A stretch of DNA of 64,000 nt from Limisphaera sp049537155 (GTDB lineage: Bacteria; Verrucomicrobiota; Verrucomicrobiia; Limisphaerales; Limisphaeraceae). A program made the translations under genes and the position numbers. This document shows, piece by piece, positions 8,318 to 17,529 of the stretch. The notes under the pieces were generated by a model that saw only the letters and a program-made list of their open reading frames with translations, did not search any database and had not been told where the DNA came from. The stretch spans positions 186,001 to 250,000 of the forward strand of contig NZ_JBMVQZ010000004.1 in NCBI RefSeq assembly GCF_049537155.1. The letters are read 5' to 3'. Position 1 is the stretch's first letter. The number at the start of each line of letters is the position of its first letter.

Positions 8318-10207
8318 GTGAACGGCAAGCAATCGCCCGGCGAGCTGGTCCGGCGGTTGCCACGGATGTTGGAGGTCCTGTGGCGCCGCCACTGGCGGCG
8401 TGCCCTGCAGTGGCGGGAGCGGCTGGCGCCGAGTGAGGAGACGGTTCACCTGTTGCTGGCGGCCGGTGTGGGGGTGATTGGCGGGTTGGTGAACCTGTTT
8501 TTCCACGAGGCGGTTGATGTGGTTCGGCTGGTTTTTGTGAAGCGGTCGGGCGATCCGGTGGAGGTGGCGGAGTTGATGGGGCCGTGGCAGCGGATGTTGA
8601 TTCCGGCCCTCGGGGGGTTGGTGGCGGGCTTGATTTTGTACGGGGGCTCGCGGTGGGTGCGGGCGCGTGGGACGACCAATCTTCTGGAGGCCGTGGTGGC
8701 GGGGGATGGCCGCCTGCCGTTTCGACCGAGCATGGTGCGGGCGGTTTCCTCGCTGGTGAGTATTGCGAGCGGGGCTTCGATCGGGCGGGAGGGCGGCATC
8801 ACGCAGTTGTCGGCGATGCTGGCGTCGAAGTGGGGGCAGTGGTTTCAGTGGCCGCCCTATCGGCTGAGGTTGCTGGTGGGCTGCGGGGCATCGGCGGGCA
8901 TTGCGGCGGCGTACAACGCGCCGATTTCGGGAGCGGTGTTTGCGGCGTGGATCGTGCTGGGGAACTTCTCGATGCTGATGTTTGCCCCGCTGGTGGTGTC
9001 CGCGGTGGTGGCCAGTGTGTTGTCCCGGAGCTTTTTTGGGATCGAACCGTGGTACGAGGTGCCGGCGGTGGAGTTCACGCGGTTGGGGCAGCTGCCGTGG
9101 TTTCTGGTGCTGGGCGCGCTTTGCGGCGGGATGGGTGCGCTGTTTTTGAAGCTTTTGCGGCATGCCGAGCAGCAGTTCGATCGGCTGCCCTGGCCGGTGT
9201 ACGCCCGGATGGCCCTGGGCGGTTGGATCGTGGGTGTGATCGCACTGGGTTATCCCGGGGTGTGCGGCAATGGTTATTCGGTGACGAATCGGATCCTGCA
9301 CGGCGAGTTCGACCGGCTGACGGCGCCGTGGGTGAGCATGGGACTGACCGGGGAGGGTTGGGGTCTGCTGTTTTTGGTGGGTTTGTTGTCGGCCAAGCTG
9401 TTGGCCACGGCGGTCACGGTGGGATCGGGCGCGGTCGGTGGCGTGTTCACGCCGACGTTGTTCGTGGGCGCTGCTGTCGGGGCGGCCTTCGGGCTGGCTC
9501 TGCACCTGGGCGGGCTGGCGGAGCAGTTGCCGTTGAGCACGTTTGCGGTGGTGGGGATGGGCAGCGTCCTGGCGGCCACGACGCGTTCGCCGTTGCTGGC
9601 CATGGTGTTGGTGTTCGAGATTTCGCTGAACTATTCGATGATGCCGCCGCTCATGCTGGGGTGTGCGGTGGCGACCCTGGTGGCGGGTCGGCTGCATCCG
9701 GATTCGATCTACACGGAGAGTCTGCGTGCGCGCGGTCTGGAGACGCCCACCGAGGTGACGTTGGACCGGCGGGTGGGAGATCTGATGCGGGAACCCGTCC
9801 CGCCGGTGCGGGAGACGGCCACGCTGCAGGAGATGGCGCAGCGGTTTTTGACGCGTGCGAACAATTTCCTGCCGGTGGTGGATTCCGAGAACCGGCTGGT
9901 GGGGGTGGTGGCGCTGCATGATTTGAAGCCTTTCTTGAATGCCGGTGAAGAGCTGCGGGCGGTGATTGCCATGGACGTGATGCGTCCGCCGCCGCCCTGC
10001 GTGACGCCGAACCAGACCGTGTTCGAGGCGCTGCCGTTGGTGTTGCGGAGTGAACAACAGCACATCCCCGTGGTGAAGAGCCTGTCGGATCCGCGCCTGG
10101 TGGGCGCGCTGGTGCGGGCGGAGGTGCTGGGCATGGTGTCGGAAGCCATGGCACGCGGCGGGGAGAGCCGGCTGACCGGTGGCGTTGCGGGGGCGCAGGG
10201 TCGGTGA
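8318..10207 (+). CDS. ClC family chloride channel/transporter with C-terminal CBS pair
   Basis: A 629-aa membrane protein starting at GTG 8318. It has about ten hydrophobic segments and the ClC selectivity motifs GASIGREGG (gating Glu present) and GSGAVGGVFTPTLFVGAAVG. The last ~150 residues form a Bateman module of two CBS domains (VGDLMREPVPPVRETATL... and VIAMDVMRPPPPCVTPNQTV...), which in this family bind adenine nucleotides and modulate gating. The protein may be a Cl- channel or a Cl-/H+ exchanger. The NhaD-like gene follows on the same strand after 40 bp, so they may share a transcript used in ion or pH balance. Confidence 0.92.
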   Translation: MNGKQSPGELVRRLPRMLEVLWRRHWRRALQWRERLAPSEETVHLLLAAGVGVIGGLVNLFFHEAVDVVRLVFVKRSGDPVEVAELMGPWQRMLIPALGGLVAGLILYGGSRWVRARGTTNLLEAVVAGDGRLPFRPSMVRAVSSLVSIASGASIGREGGITQLSAMLASKWGQWFQWPPYRLRLLVGCGASAGIAAAYNAPISGAVFAAWIVLGNFSMLMFAPLVVSAVVASVLSRSFFGIEPWYEVPAVEFTRLGQLPWFLVLGALCGGMGALFLKLLRHAEQQFDRLPWPVYARMALGGWIVGVIALGYPGVCGNGYSVTNRILHGEFDRLTAPWVSMGLTGEGWGLLFLVGLLSAKLLATAVTVGSGAVGGVFTPTLFVGAAVGAAFGLALHLGGLAEQLPLSTFAVVGMGSVLAATTRSPLLAMVLVFEISLNYSMMPPLMLGCAVATLVAGRLHPDSIYTESLRARGLETPTEVTLDRRVGDLMREPVPPVRETATLQEMAQRFLTRANNFLPVVDSENRLVGVVALHDLKPFLNAGEELRAVIAMDVMRPPPPCVTPNQTVFEALPLVLRSEQQHIPVVKSLSDPRLVGALVRAEVLGMVSEAMARGGESRLTGGVAGAQGR

Positions 10208-10247
10208 TGCTTGACCGGCGGGGGCCCCTCCCTATTGTTTGCTGCCC

Positions 10248-11666
10248 ATGCACGGCGCAATGTTGGAGCCGAATCCCTGGATGGTGTTGCCGTTTGTGCT
10301 GTTGCTGGCGGCCATAGCCCTGGGGCCGCTGGTATGGGCGCACGGTTGGCACAAGCATTATCCCAAGGTGGCATTGAGTTTGGGGGCCGTCACCCTGGCG
10401 TATTACTGGCTGGGGTTGGGCGCGGTGGAACGGATCGGCCACACGGCTCACGAGTACGTCAGTTTCATTGCTCTGATCGGCTCGCTTTTCATTGTCTCCG
10501 GGGGCATCCACATCACGGTCAAGGGCGAGGCCACCCCGGTTGCGAACGTGGTGTTTTTGCTGGTGGGCGCGGTGATTGCCAACGTACTGGGCACCACGGG
10601 GGCGTCGATGCTGTTGATCCGCCCCTGGCTGCGGATGAACAGGTACCGGCTGACGGCGCATCACGTGGTGTTTTTCATCTTCATCGTGTCCAACGTGGGC
10701 GGTTGCCTGACGCCGATCGGGGATCCGCCGCTGTTCCTGGGGTATCTGAAGGGGATCCCGTTCTGGTGGGTATTGGAGCATTGCTGGCCGATGTGGCTGG
10801 TGGGGGTGGGATCGCTCCTGGCGATATTCTATGTGTTGGACCGGCGCAATTTCCTGCGGGCACCGCGCGAGGTGCGGGAGAAGGAAACCGGCGGAGGTGA
10901 ACAATGGCAGTTCCGTGGCCTGCACAATGTGGCCTTTCTGGCGGTGATCCTGGGGGCGGTGTTCATCCAGAACCCGCCGTTTTTGCGGGAGGTGATCATG
11001 GTGGCGGCGGCGGTGGGATCCTATCTGACCACGCCCCGCCCGGTGCATGAGGCGAACGATTTCAACTTCGAGCCGATTCGCGAGGTGGCGATCCTGTTCA
11101 TCGGGATTTTTGCAACCATGATGCCGGCGTTGGACTGGCTGCAGTTGCACGCGCGGGAGTTGGGCGAGCCGACGCCGGCGCTCTTCTACTGGGGCACGGG
11201 GGTGTTGAGCGCGGTTCTGGACAATGCACCGACGTACCTGAGCTTCCTGAGTGCGGCGGTGGGTGTGTTTGCCCCGCCGCCGGTCCTGCAGCAGTTGCAG
11301 AATGCCATTGCCCAGGGTTTGAGCCCCGATGCCGTGCAGGATTCCATCACCCGCGGGGCCCTGGAGGGCATGGCGAAGTATTTCCCGCATGAACTGGCGA
11401 CGGGCCAACCGAGCACGGAGCATCTGCAGCTTTCGGTGCTGCTGGGCCCGCCGGAGAACAACCTGTTCATCATCGCGATCAGCATTGGTGCCGTGTTTTT
11501 CGGCGCGTGCACTTACATCGGCAACGGCCCGAACTTCATGGTGAAATCCATTGCCGAACATCAGAAGGCGCACGTGCCCTCCTTTCTGGGTTACGTGTTC
11601 CGGTTCACGCTGCCCTACCTGTTGCCGGTGCTTGCGTTGACCTGGTGGATCTTTTTCCGGAGCTGA
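10248..11666 (+). CDS. Sodium:proton antiporter, NhaD/ion-transporter superfamily
   Basis: A 472-aa polytopic membrane protein with about 12 hydrophobic segments. Recognisable stretches are VIANVLGTTGASMLLIRPWL and SNVGGCLTPIGDPPLFLGYL, typical of the NhaD / ArsB-like ion transporter superfamily, where GDPP and TGAS lie in the re-entrant transport motifs. A late motif (YIGNGPNFMVKSIAE) is the second half-repeat version. I chose ATG 10248 over the in-frame TTG at 10239. It follows the ClC gene by 40 bp, suggesting paired chloride and Na+/H+ handling. The exact ion is inferred only from the family. Confidence 0.88.
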   Translation: MHGAMLEPNPWMVLPFVLLLAAIALGPLVWAHGWHKHYPKVALSLGAVTLAYYWLGLGAVERIGHTAHEYVSFIALIGSLFIVSGGIHITVKGEATPVANVVFLLVGAVIANVLGTTGASMLLIRPWLRMNRYRLTAHHVVFFIFIVSNVGGCLTPIGDPPLFLGYLKGIPFWWVLEHCWPMWLVGVGSLLAIFYVLDRRNFLRAPREVREKETGGGEQWQFRGLHNVAFLAVILGAVFIQNPPFLREVIMVAAAVGSYLTTPRPVHEANDFNFEPIREVAILFIGIFATMMPALDWLQLHARELGEPTPALFYWGTGVLSAVLDNAPTYLSFLSAAVGVFAPPPVLQQLQNAIAQGLSPDAVQDSITRGALEGMAKYFPHELATGQPSTEHLQLSVLLGPPENNLFIIAISIGAVFFGACTYIGNGPNFMVKSIAEHQKAHVPSFLGYVFRFTLPYLLPVLALTWWIFFRS

Positions 11667-11736
11667 GGCGGCGGGCCGGGTCGGCCGGGTCGGATGCGAC
11701 GTTGACAGGCCCCGGTCGGTCGGGTGAGCCTCGGGC

Positions 11737-13092
11737 ATGGCAACCAGGCAGTCCTCGTCGGGCGTCTCGGGCGGGTCGAGTCGTCGCCGCTTTCTCCGGC
11801 AATCGGCAGGTGCATTGACCGGTTGGGCGCTGTTGCGTGCGGTGCCGGTGGGAGTGTTCGCCGGCGGGTCCCACACCCTGCGTGTGGGCCTGGTCGGCTG
11901 CGGGGGGCGGGGCAGTGGGGCGGTGGCCCAGGCACTTTCAACGAATGGCCCCACGGAGTTGTGGGCGGTGGCGGACTTTTTCCCCGAACGCGGCCGGTCG
12001 TTGGTGGAGCGGTTGCAGCCGCGGTTCGGCAGGCAGATCCGTGTGACACCGGACCGGGTTTTCGGCGGGTTGCAGGGCTACCGGCAACTGATGGACTGTC
12101 TGGAGCCCGGCGACGTGGTGCTGCTGGCCACGCCTCCCGCGTTCCGGCCGATTCACTTCGAGTATGCGGTGCGACGCGGGTTGCACGTGTTCATGGAGAA
12201 ATCCTTTGCCGTGGATGTGCCGGGGATCCGCCGTGTGTTGCGCTCGGGGGAGGAGGCGCAACGACGGGGTTTGAAAGTGGCCACAGGTCTGATGAGCCGA
12301 CATTACCTGCCGTTGGAACAGGCCCTGGAAGAGGTGCACCGCGGGGCGCTGGGGGACCTGATCACCGTGTACGCGTACCGGATGCACGGGCCGGTGGGGA
12401 TCGGACCACGACCCGAGGGGATGAGCGAACTGGCCTGGCAGATTGCTCATTACAGTGGGTTTACCTGGCTCAACGGGAGTTTCTTTGTGGACTGGCTGAT
12501 CCACAACATCGACGTGGGTTGCTGGGCAAAAGGAGGCCAACCCGTGGCGGTGCAGGGGATGGGCGGACGGCAGGTCCGGCGGGAACCCGACCAGCTCTAC
12601 GACCATTACATGGCCGAGTACACCTTCGCCGACGGGACGCGGATGATCGTGCAGGGGCGGCACATGGCACGGTGTTGGGACTTTTTCGGTGTCGTATTGC
12701 ACGGCACGCGGGGTTGTGCCGTGCTGGGTGAGGGCCAGCCCCATCCGATGCTCTTTCGGGGACACGAGCCCCGAGCCGACCAGCTGCTGTGGCGGTACCG
12801 CGGAGAGCCGTGTGATCCCTACCAGCGGGAGATGGATCTCTTTTTCGAAGCCATCCGTGGGGACAGGCCGTGGAACGAGGTGGAACGGAGTGCCGCGTCG
12901 AACCTGACCGCCATCATGGGGCGCATGGCGTGTGAATCGGGCAGGCGAATCACGCGTGAAGAGGCCCTGGCTTCCAACCGCGAATTGGCGCCCGGGCTGG
13001 AGGATCTGCGCGACGACGGTCCACCGCCAGTGAAGGCTGATGCAAAGGGACGGTATCCGATCGCCATGCCGGGAGAGACCGAGGTGCTTTGA
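11737..13092 (+). CDS. Tat-exported Gfo/Idh/MocA family oxidoreductase
   Basis: A 451-aa protein. A twin-arginine signal (SSRRRFLRQSAGALTGWALL) leads into a Rossmann domain (LRVGLVGCGGRGSGAVAQAL), followed by the catalytic-region pattern HVFMEKSFAVD (the EK dyad). It contains GLMSRHYLPLEQALEEV and FFVDWLIHNID, usual for the exported subgroup of Verrucomicrobiota/Planctomycetota. Substrates are typically sugars or inositol derivatives with NAD(P); Tat export fits folding with the cofactor in the cytoplasm. The specific substrate is unknown. Its stop abuts the stop of rlmN: the two TGA codons lie within the palindrome TGATCA at 13090-13095. Confidence 0.9.
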   Translation: MATRQSSSGVSGGSSRRRFLRQSAGALTGWALLRAVPVGVFAGGSHTLRVGLVGCGGRGSGAVAQALSTNGPTELWAVADFFPERGRSLVERLQPRFGRQIRVTPDRVFGGLQGYRQLMDCLEPGDVVLLATPPAFRPIHFEYAVRRGLHVFMEKSFAVDVPGIRRVLRSGEEAQRRGLKVATGLMSRHYLPLEQALEEVHRGALGDLITVYAYRMHGPVGIGPRPEGMSELAWQIAHYSGFTWLNGSFFVDWLIHNIDVGCWAKGGQPVAVQGMGGRQVRREPDQLYDHYMAEYTFADGTRMIVQGRHMARCWDFFGVVLHGTRGCAVLGEGQPHPMLFRGHEPRADQLLWRYRGEPCDPYQREMDLFFEAIRGDRPWNEVERSAASNLTAIMGRMACESGRRITREEALASNRELAPGLEDLRDDGPPPVKADAKGRYPIAMPGETEVL

Positions 13093-14241
13093 TCAGATGC
13101 CGCTTTCAGCCGGGCCGCCTGCCGGTGGAGCCGGGCCGGATGCCGGGGCGGCGTCCAGCTCCTGCAGGGTGCGGAGGCGCAACTGTCCGCAGGCGGCATC
13201 AATGTCCGTGCCCTTCTCTCTCCGCAGCGTGGCAGGGATGCCGGCCCGCCTGAGTGCGAGCAAGAATCTCTCGCAATGGGCCGGGTCGGGACGCTGCCAG
13301 GGCAGCCCTTGGACGGGGTTGTAGGGGATGAGGTTGACCTTGGCATGGAGCCGCCGGGCCAGGGCGGCCAGGGGCGGCACCTGGTCGAGGCCGTCGTTGA
13401 TCCCCGAAATGAGGATGTACTCAAAGGTGAGCATGCGGCCTTTGCGTTGCTGGTAGTATTCGAGGGCGGCAACCAGGTCGGCCAGCGGATACTTGCGGTT
13501 GACCGGCATGAGGCGGTCGCGGACCTCGTCCGTGGCACCGTGCAGGGAGATGGCGAGCCGGAACTGCTCGGGTTCGTCGGCCAGTTTGCGGATCCCCGGG
13601 ACGAGGCCGCTGGTGGAGATGGTGATCCGTCGTGCGCCGATGCCTGCGCCCCAGGGGGCGTTGAGGATGCGCAGTGCGCGCATGAGATTGTCGTAGTTGG
13701 CCAGGGGCTCGCCCATGCCCATGATGACCAGGTTGTCCACGAGCCGGCCGGGAGGTTTCGTGCCGGTGAGGGAACGGTGCCACCGTTCCACGGCCGTGAC
13801 CTGGTCGACGATTTCGTGGGGCAGGAGGTTGCGTTTCCAACCGGCCAGGCCGCTGGCGCAGAACCGGCAGCCGTAGGCGCACCCGACCTGGGTGGAGACG
13901 CAGAGCGTATGGCGATCGGACGGTTCGCCGTACAGGGCGGGATTGGCCGGGATCAGGACGCTCTCGATCAACGCGCCATCGGCCAGCCGCCAGAGAAACT
14001 TGCGGGTTTCGTCCGCCGCACCCTGCACGCGGACCAGCTCCAGTGGGGCAAGGGCAAACCGCTGGTGCAAACGATCGCGCAGCGCCAAGGGCAGATTGCT
14101 CATGGCCGACCAATCCGCCGCGTAGTGGCGGTAGAGCCAGCCCAGGACCTGATCGGTCCGGTAGGCGGGCTCTCCCCACGCAGCCAGTTCGGCCTGTAAC
14201 TCCTCACGGGTCAGCGACCGGATGTCTTGCATCCCGGACAT
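13093..14241 (-). CDS. rlmN: Dual-specificity 23S rRNA A2503 / tRNA A37 C2-methyltransferase RlmN
   Basis: A 382-aa radical SAM methylase. The N-terminal domain starts DIRSLTREELQAELAAWGEP and YRTDQVLGWLY. The cluster motif is CAYGCRFCASG (C-x3-C-x2-C), followed by MGMGEPLANYDNLMRA and SLHGATDEVRD. The methylating C-terminal Cys is present in TDIDAACGQL. All are diagnostic of RlmN rather than Cfr by context. The start is ATG 14241, with ATG 14232 as alternative. The last ~20 residues (PASGPAPPAGGPAESG) form a low-complexity tail. It is convergent with the oxidoreductase gene, with no spacer. Confidence 0.96.
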   Translation of the reverse strand: MSGMQDIRSLTREELQAELAAWGEPAYRTDQVLGWLYRHYAADWSAMSNLPLALRDRLHQRFALAPLELVRVQGAADETRKFLWRLADGALIESVLIPANPALYGEPSDRHTLCVSTQVGCAYGCRFCASGLAGWKRNLLPHEIVDQVTAVERWHRSLTGTKPPGRLVDNLVIMGMGEPLANYDNLMRALRILNAPWGAGIGARRITISTSGLVPGIRKLADEPEQFRLAISLHGATDEVRDRLMPVNRKYPLADLVAALEYYQQRKGRMLTFEYILISGINDGLDQVPPLAALARRLHAKVNLIPYNPVQGLPWQRPDPAHCERFLLALRRAGIPATLRREKGTDIDAACGQLRLRTLQELDAAPASGPAPPAGGPAESGI

Positions 14242-14664
14242 GGTAGCGCGGAAAACGCGGTTGCCAACAGGCGGGGCCCGGCAGGCTGGACCTCAGTGCG
14301 GCCGGTGAGTCCGGCCGGAGCCGCTGCCGTTCCGTGCCCGGGGTGGGGCCGGCGCCGCGGCGCGGTGCGCACCGCAAACATTCGAGGGCGGGGAGCGGTG
14401 GAGGTCGGCGTGGTTTGCGGCACTGCAAGCGGGAGGTGCCGCAGACAACGCTCAGCCGGCCGGATGAAACCCCGGGGGCGGCGCATCGTCCATTCTGATG
14501 GTATGGTGGCCAACAGTGGTGGGTGTGCAGGGAGAATGGTGGGGCGACAGGTCGCTCCGCCTGGTTTGCCGGAGCGCGCGGGCGAATCCGCGGTTGACGG
14601 GTCTGTCGCGGGGTGGCCGCGGATTGGAGGGGTCGATTCGTCCGGCGCCGGGCGGGGCGGGATC
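14242..14664 (+). other. Gene-poor upstream region of the prepilin gene
   Basis: About 420 bp between the divergent rlmN start and the most likely start of the prepilin-like gene. The plus-strand frame of the prepilin gene stays open across it, with in-frame ATGs at 14503 and 14536, so part of it could be translated. The predicted peptide is Gly/Arg/Pro-rich with no recognisable domain. I see no RNA gene or clear terminator. It must hold the promoters of both flanking genes, but no strong -35/-10 pair stands out. Confidence 0.5.
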
Positions 14665-15384
14665 TTGAGGAAGTGGCTGCGGGGCGCGGCCGCTTTCACC
14701 CTGGTGGAACTGCTGGTGGTGATTGCGATCCTGAGCGTGTTGGTGGCGATGTTGTTGCCGGCGGTGGCACGTGCCAGGGAGGCGGCCCGGCGGATTGCGT
14801 GCCTGAACCATCTCCGACAGTTGGGCCTGGCGATGCAGATGTACGTGCAGGACAACGAGGGCCGGTATTGTCCGCGCACGCATCCGCTGCGGTGGCCGCA
14901 ACGGCTGTTGCCGTACTACGAGGATGTGAAGGTTCTGGTTTGTGCTTCCGACGGGCCCCAGCCTGCAACGGGTCGTGCGGATCCCCGGCTCTGGCCCGCC
15001 GACGCCGCACCCCGAAGTTTCATTTACAACGCATGGAACGATTATTACCGGTCCTGGTTTCCCATGGATGACTGGCGCCAGGTGGTGTCCAGCAACGGTC
15101 ACGCCATTCGGGAGGCCGACCTTCGCGAACCCTCGGAGACCTGTCTGCTTGGCGAAAAACGAACCGATTCCACGCATTGGTACCTGGACTACGAGCGGCT
15201 GGAGGACCTGACCCAGCTGGATCAGGCGCGGCACGGTGGTGCGCGTGGCGCGGGCAGGGGATCGAATTACGCTTTTGCCGATGGCAGTGTCCGGTTTGTA
15301 CGGTTCGGCCGGACGATCTGGCCCGTGAACCTGTGGGCGACCACGCCGGAGGCGCGCCAGGCCGGAGGTCCGCTGTTGCCTTGA
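14665..15384 (+). CDS. Prepilin-type N-terminal cleavage/methylation protein (type II secretion pseudopilin-like)
   Basis: The hallmark is AFTLVELLVVIAILSVLVAM, a class III signal with Glu at +5 of the mature protein, followed by RAREAARRIACLNHLRQLGL and MQMYVQDNEGRYCPR. This is the widespread DUF1559/H-X9-DG-like family of Verrucomicrobiota and Planctomycetota; the end (SNYAFADGSVRFVRFG) carries the H-X9-DG-type motif. I chose TTG 14665 (leader LRKWLRGAA) because prepilin leaders are short and basic and a GGCGGGGCGGGA stretch precedes it. ATG 14536 would give a ~60-residue leader. The residue before the cleavage site is Ala rather than the usual Gly. No pilin peptidase or secretion ATPase is nearby. 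Confidence 0.82.
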   Translation: MRKWLRGAAAFTLVELLVVIAILSVLVAMLLPAVARAREAARRIACLNHLRQLGLAMQMYVQDNEGRYCPRTHPLRWPQRLLPYYEDVKVLVCASDGPQPATGRADPRLWPADAAPRSFIYNAWNDYYRSWFPMDDWRQVVSSNGHAIREADLREPSETCLLGEKRTDSTHWYLDYERLEDLTQLDQARHGGARGAGRGSNYAFADGSVRFVRFGRTIWPVNLWATTPEARQAGGPLLP

Positions 15385-16091
15385 CCTGCCGGGCAGGGGG
15401 TGCAGGTGTGAACGGGTGGCCGGGGCTTGTTCTCTTGATCCGGCTGGACCCTTTCCAATGGAAATGGGCCGCCCTCGGGTTCAGGCTCCGCCTCTCATGA
15501 CCGAGACCGGCCCAAAGGTGCCGGTGGCGGCCGCGGGAGGAACATTTCGGACCCGGTTGCTGGGATGGGCGATCGTTGGATCATGAAGCCTGCCTCCTGC
15601 AACCCGCTGGCGCGGCATTCTCGGTCGTTCCAAGGTGCAAAAGGGTCCAGCGTTGTCCGTGGCAGGCATGGGTGGGTTGTCGTTCTGCCGAGGACACGCC
15701 GGGTGGCACGCGCAACGGGTCATGTTTGGCCCTTGGAAGGCGTCGTGCCACCATGCAGGACTCTCAGGGGGTGTTCGCCTGTGTGGTCGGGGATTGCTTT
15801 CGTGGTCTGGCCAGGTTGGTGCTGCCGGCCGGTGTGCGTCCGGATGGGGGACGAGGTTGGCGAGGGCGGGTCGTCCCGACGGGTGACCGGCGGGGAGGAT
15901 TCGTACGGACGGTGGGGTGGAGTCCCGCAGGCCGACGTGGGCCCGGGGCGGGAGCGGATTGCTGGCGGCCGAGCGACCCCGGACATGGTGCGCGGGATGT
16001 GTCTTGCCCTTGCGGGGGTGTCCAGGTGGCGAGGGTTGTGTGACGGATTTGGTCTTGTCTGGGCGGGCGGTCCGGTTACCCATGGGGTCGG
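15385..16091. other. 707-bp intergenic stretch, no supported gene
   Basis: No reading frame here resembles a known protein. The open frames are Arg/Gly/Pro-rich and lack a believable codon pattern. A small hairpin near 15446-15470 (CCCTTTCC / GGAAATGGG, one bulge) has no T tract, so I do not call it a terminator. The stretch separates the prepilin gene from pgsA on the same strand and may contain the pgsA promoter. I see no tRNA, riboswitch or repeat. Confidence 0.5.
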
Positions 16092-16760
16092 ATGACCACG
16101 GCCAACAAGGTGACGATTCTGCGGATTCTGCTGATCCCGGTGTTCGTGGTGGAGGTGTTGTATTACGTTCAGACGGGCTGGGAGGTACACCGGCACGTGG
16201 GTCTGGCGTGTTTTGCTGTGGCGGCATTGTGCGATGCGTTGGACGGTTTCATTGCCCGGCACTTTCGTCAGCAGAGCGAGTTGGGGGCGGTGCTGGATCC
16301 GTTGGCCGACAAGCTGCTTTTGGTGTCGGCGATGGTCCTGCTGAGTTTCGATCACAGCCCGTACCTGGACCGTGTCCCGTTGTGGTTGACGGGGACGATC
16401 CTGGGCCGGGACATCCTGCTGGTGGTGGGTCTGGCGGTGATCCACATGACGGTGGGGCATGCCGTGGTGCGGCCGCGGATGGTGGGGAAGGTGGCGACGG
16501 TTTTGCAGATGATCGTGGTGCTTTGGGTGCTTTTGAAGTTGCACGGGACGGCCCTGGGGTTGCTGGCGCTGGCGGCGGCAGTGACCACGGGTGTTTCGGG
16601 GCTGCTGTACATATGGGATGGGGTGCGCCAGCTCAGTGCCAGCCCGAGCAGCGGGCCGCGGCCGCGGCCGGAGCAGGAGCCGGCGGGTGCAAAGGCGCCG
16701 GACGAACCGGAGCCGGCCCGACCGGGCGCGCAGACGCAAGGAGGAGAGGGATCGTCATGA
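16092..16760 (+). CDS. pgsA: CDP-alcohol phosphatidyltransferase (phosphatidylglycerophosphate synthase type)
   Basis: A 222-aa membrane enzyme. The family signature D-G-x2-A-R-x8-G-x3-D-x3-D is read in LDGFIARHFRQQSELG followed by AVLDPLADKL. The N-terminus (MTTANKVTILRILLIPVFV) is typical of PgsA, which transfers glycerol 3-phosphate to CDP-diacylglycerol in the first step towards phosphatidylglycerol and cardiolipin. Five to six hydrophobic helices follow, then a hydrophilic Pro/Glu/Arg tail of ~45 residues beyond the normal end. The TGA overlaps the ATG of the peroxiredoxin gene (ATGA at 16757-16760). A CDP-alcohol transferase of other specificity cannot be ruled out. Confidence 0.88.
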   Translation: MTTANKVTILRILLIPVFVVEVLYYVQTGWEVHRHVGLACFAVAALCDALDGFIARHFRQQSELGAVLDPLADKLLLVSAMVLLSFDHSPYLDRVPLWLTGTILGRDILLVVGLAVIHMTVGHAVVRPRMVGKVATVLQMIVVLWVLLKLHGTALGLLALAAAVTTGVSGLLYIWDGVRQLSASPSSGPRPRPEQEPAGAKAPDEPEPARPGAQTQGGEGSS

Positions 16761-17347
16761 GTGGGAAGACTCCATCGGACGCTAAAGAATTGCAGGAGGG
16801 GGATCTGGCGCCGGACTTCGAGGCGCAGACACATGCCGGAGCCCCTTTCCGGTTGCGGGAGCAGCGAGGTCGCTGGGTGGTTTTGTATTTTTATCCGCGC
16901 GATCACACACCGGGTTGCACGCGGGAGGCGTGCGGGTTTCGCGACCGGCACGATGCGCTGGAGCAGCTGGGCGCGGTGGTGGCGGGGGTGAGCACCGATT
17001 CGGTGGCGTCGCACGCGCGGTTTGTGCAGAAGCAGCGGCTTCCGTTCGTGCTGGTGTCGGATCCCGAGGCTGTCGTGTGCCGGCGATACGGTGTCCGCGC
17101 GCCCAGGCGCTTCATGGGCCGCACACGTGAGGGAACGTTGCGGACGACCTTCCTGATCGATCCGGAGGGGAGGATCCGGCGGATCTGGCGTCAGGTCCGG
17201 CCCGACGGGCATGCGGATGAAGTGCTGGCGACCCTCCGGCGCTTGCAGTCCGGGGAGGTCGAATCTCGTGGAGGCCCAAAGGCGGGAGCGGGCCGTTTCG
17301 GTCGGGGTCGCGTGGGAAAGGGTGGCGGAAGCGGGGCCGAGGGGTAG
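16757..17347 (+). CDS. bcp: Thiol peroxidase, PrxQ/Bcp-type peroxiredoxin
   Basis: A 196-aa thioredoxin-fold enzyme that reduces peroxides. The active-site segment YFYPRDHTPGCTREACGFRD has the peroxidatic Cys and a resolving Cys five residues later, the arrangement of the PrxQ/BCP subgroup. Other landmarks are EGDLAPDFEAQTHAG, VAGVSTDSVASHARF, LPFVLVSDPEA and RTTFLIDPEGRI. About 40 Gly/Arg-rich residues extend beyond the usual end. The ATG at 16757 overlaps the pgsA stop, so the two are translationally coupled, although no functional link is obvious beyond protection of membrane lipids from peroxides. Confidence 0.92.
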   Translation: MSGKTPSDAKELQEGDLAPDFEAQTHAGAPFRLREQRGRWVVLYFYPRDHTPGCTREACGFRDRHDALEQLGAVVAGVSTDSVASHARFVQKQRLPFVLVSDPEAVVCRRYGVRAPRRFMGRTREGTLRTTFLIDPEGRIRRIWRQVRPDGHADEVLATLRRLQSGEVESRGGPKAGAGRFGRGRVGKGGGSGAEG

Positions 17348-17380
17348 GGCGGGTGTGGTGATCGGGGCCGGTTTTTGCCC

Positions 17381-17408
17381 TTGCACGGCACCGGTGTGTC
17401 CGTATGCT
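17381..17408 (+). promoter_or_regulatory. Possible sigma-70-type promoter for rpsA
   Basis: TTGCAC at 17381-17386, a 16-nt spacer and TATGCT at 17403-17408. The match is moderate (3/6 and 4/6). It would give a leader of about 230 nt before the S1 start, containing the two hairpins described separately. Confidence 0.35.
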
Positions 17409-17490
17409 TGCCGTTCGCCTGGACTCCGCGGGTGCGGATGTTCCACGAGAGGCTGAGAAAAGAGAAGTTAACGCGGAACTGAACCTCCGG

Positions 17491-17529
17491 CTCCTGAGAA
17501 GGAGGGGCCGGCCCCGGAGGCATCCGGGG
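17491..17529 (+). promoter_or_regulatory. Tandem hairpins in the rpsA leader
   Basis: Two adjacent perfect stems: CTCCT-GAGA-AGGAG (17491-17504) and CCCCGGA-GGCA-TCCGGGG (17512-17529). They lie ~120 nt before the S1 start codon. Ribosomal protein S1 is autoregulated through its mRNA leader in several bacteria, so a regulatory role is possible. No T tract follows either stem, arguing against simple terminators. Confidence 0.4.

Noticed and set aside
7304..10063. 919-aa open frame on the minus strand
   Set aside because: Antisense to the ClC gene and out of frame with the metallophosphoesterase; extreme Arg/His/Pro composition shows a shadow frame.
9651..11954. 767-aa open frame on the minus strand
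   Set aside because: It lies antisense to the NhaD-like and ClC genes, is full of His/Arg/Gln/Pro with no domain, and is a typical shadow of GC-rich coding sequence.
15565..16095. 176-aa open frame in the gap before pgsA
   Set aside because: Trp/Arg/Gly-rich, no family pattern, and it overlaps the pgsA start in another frame.
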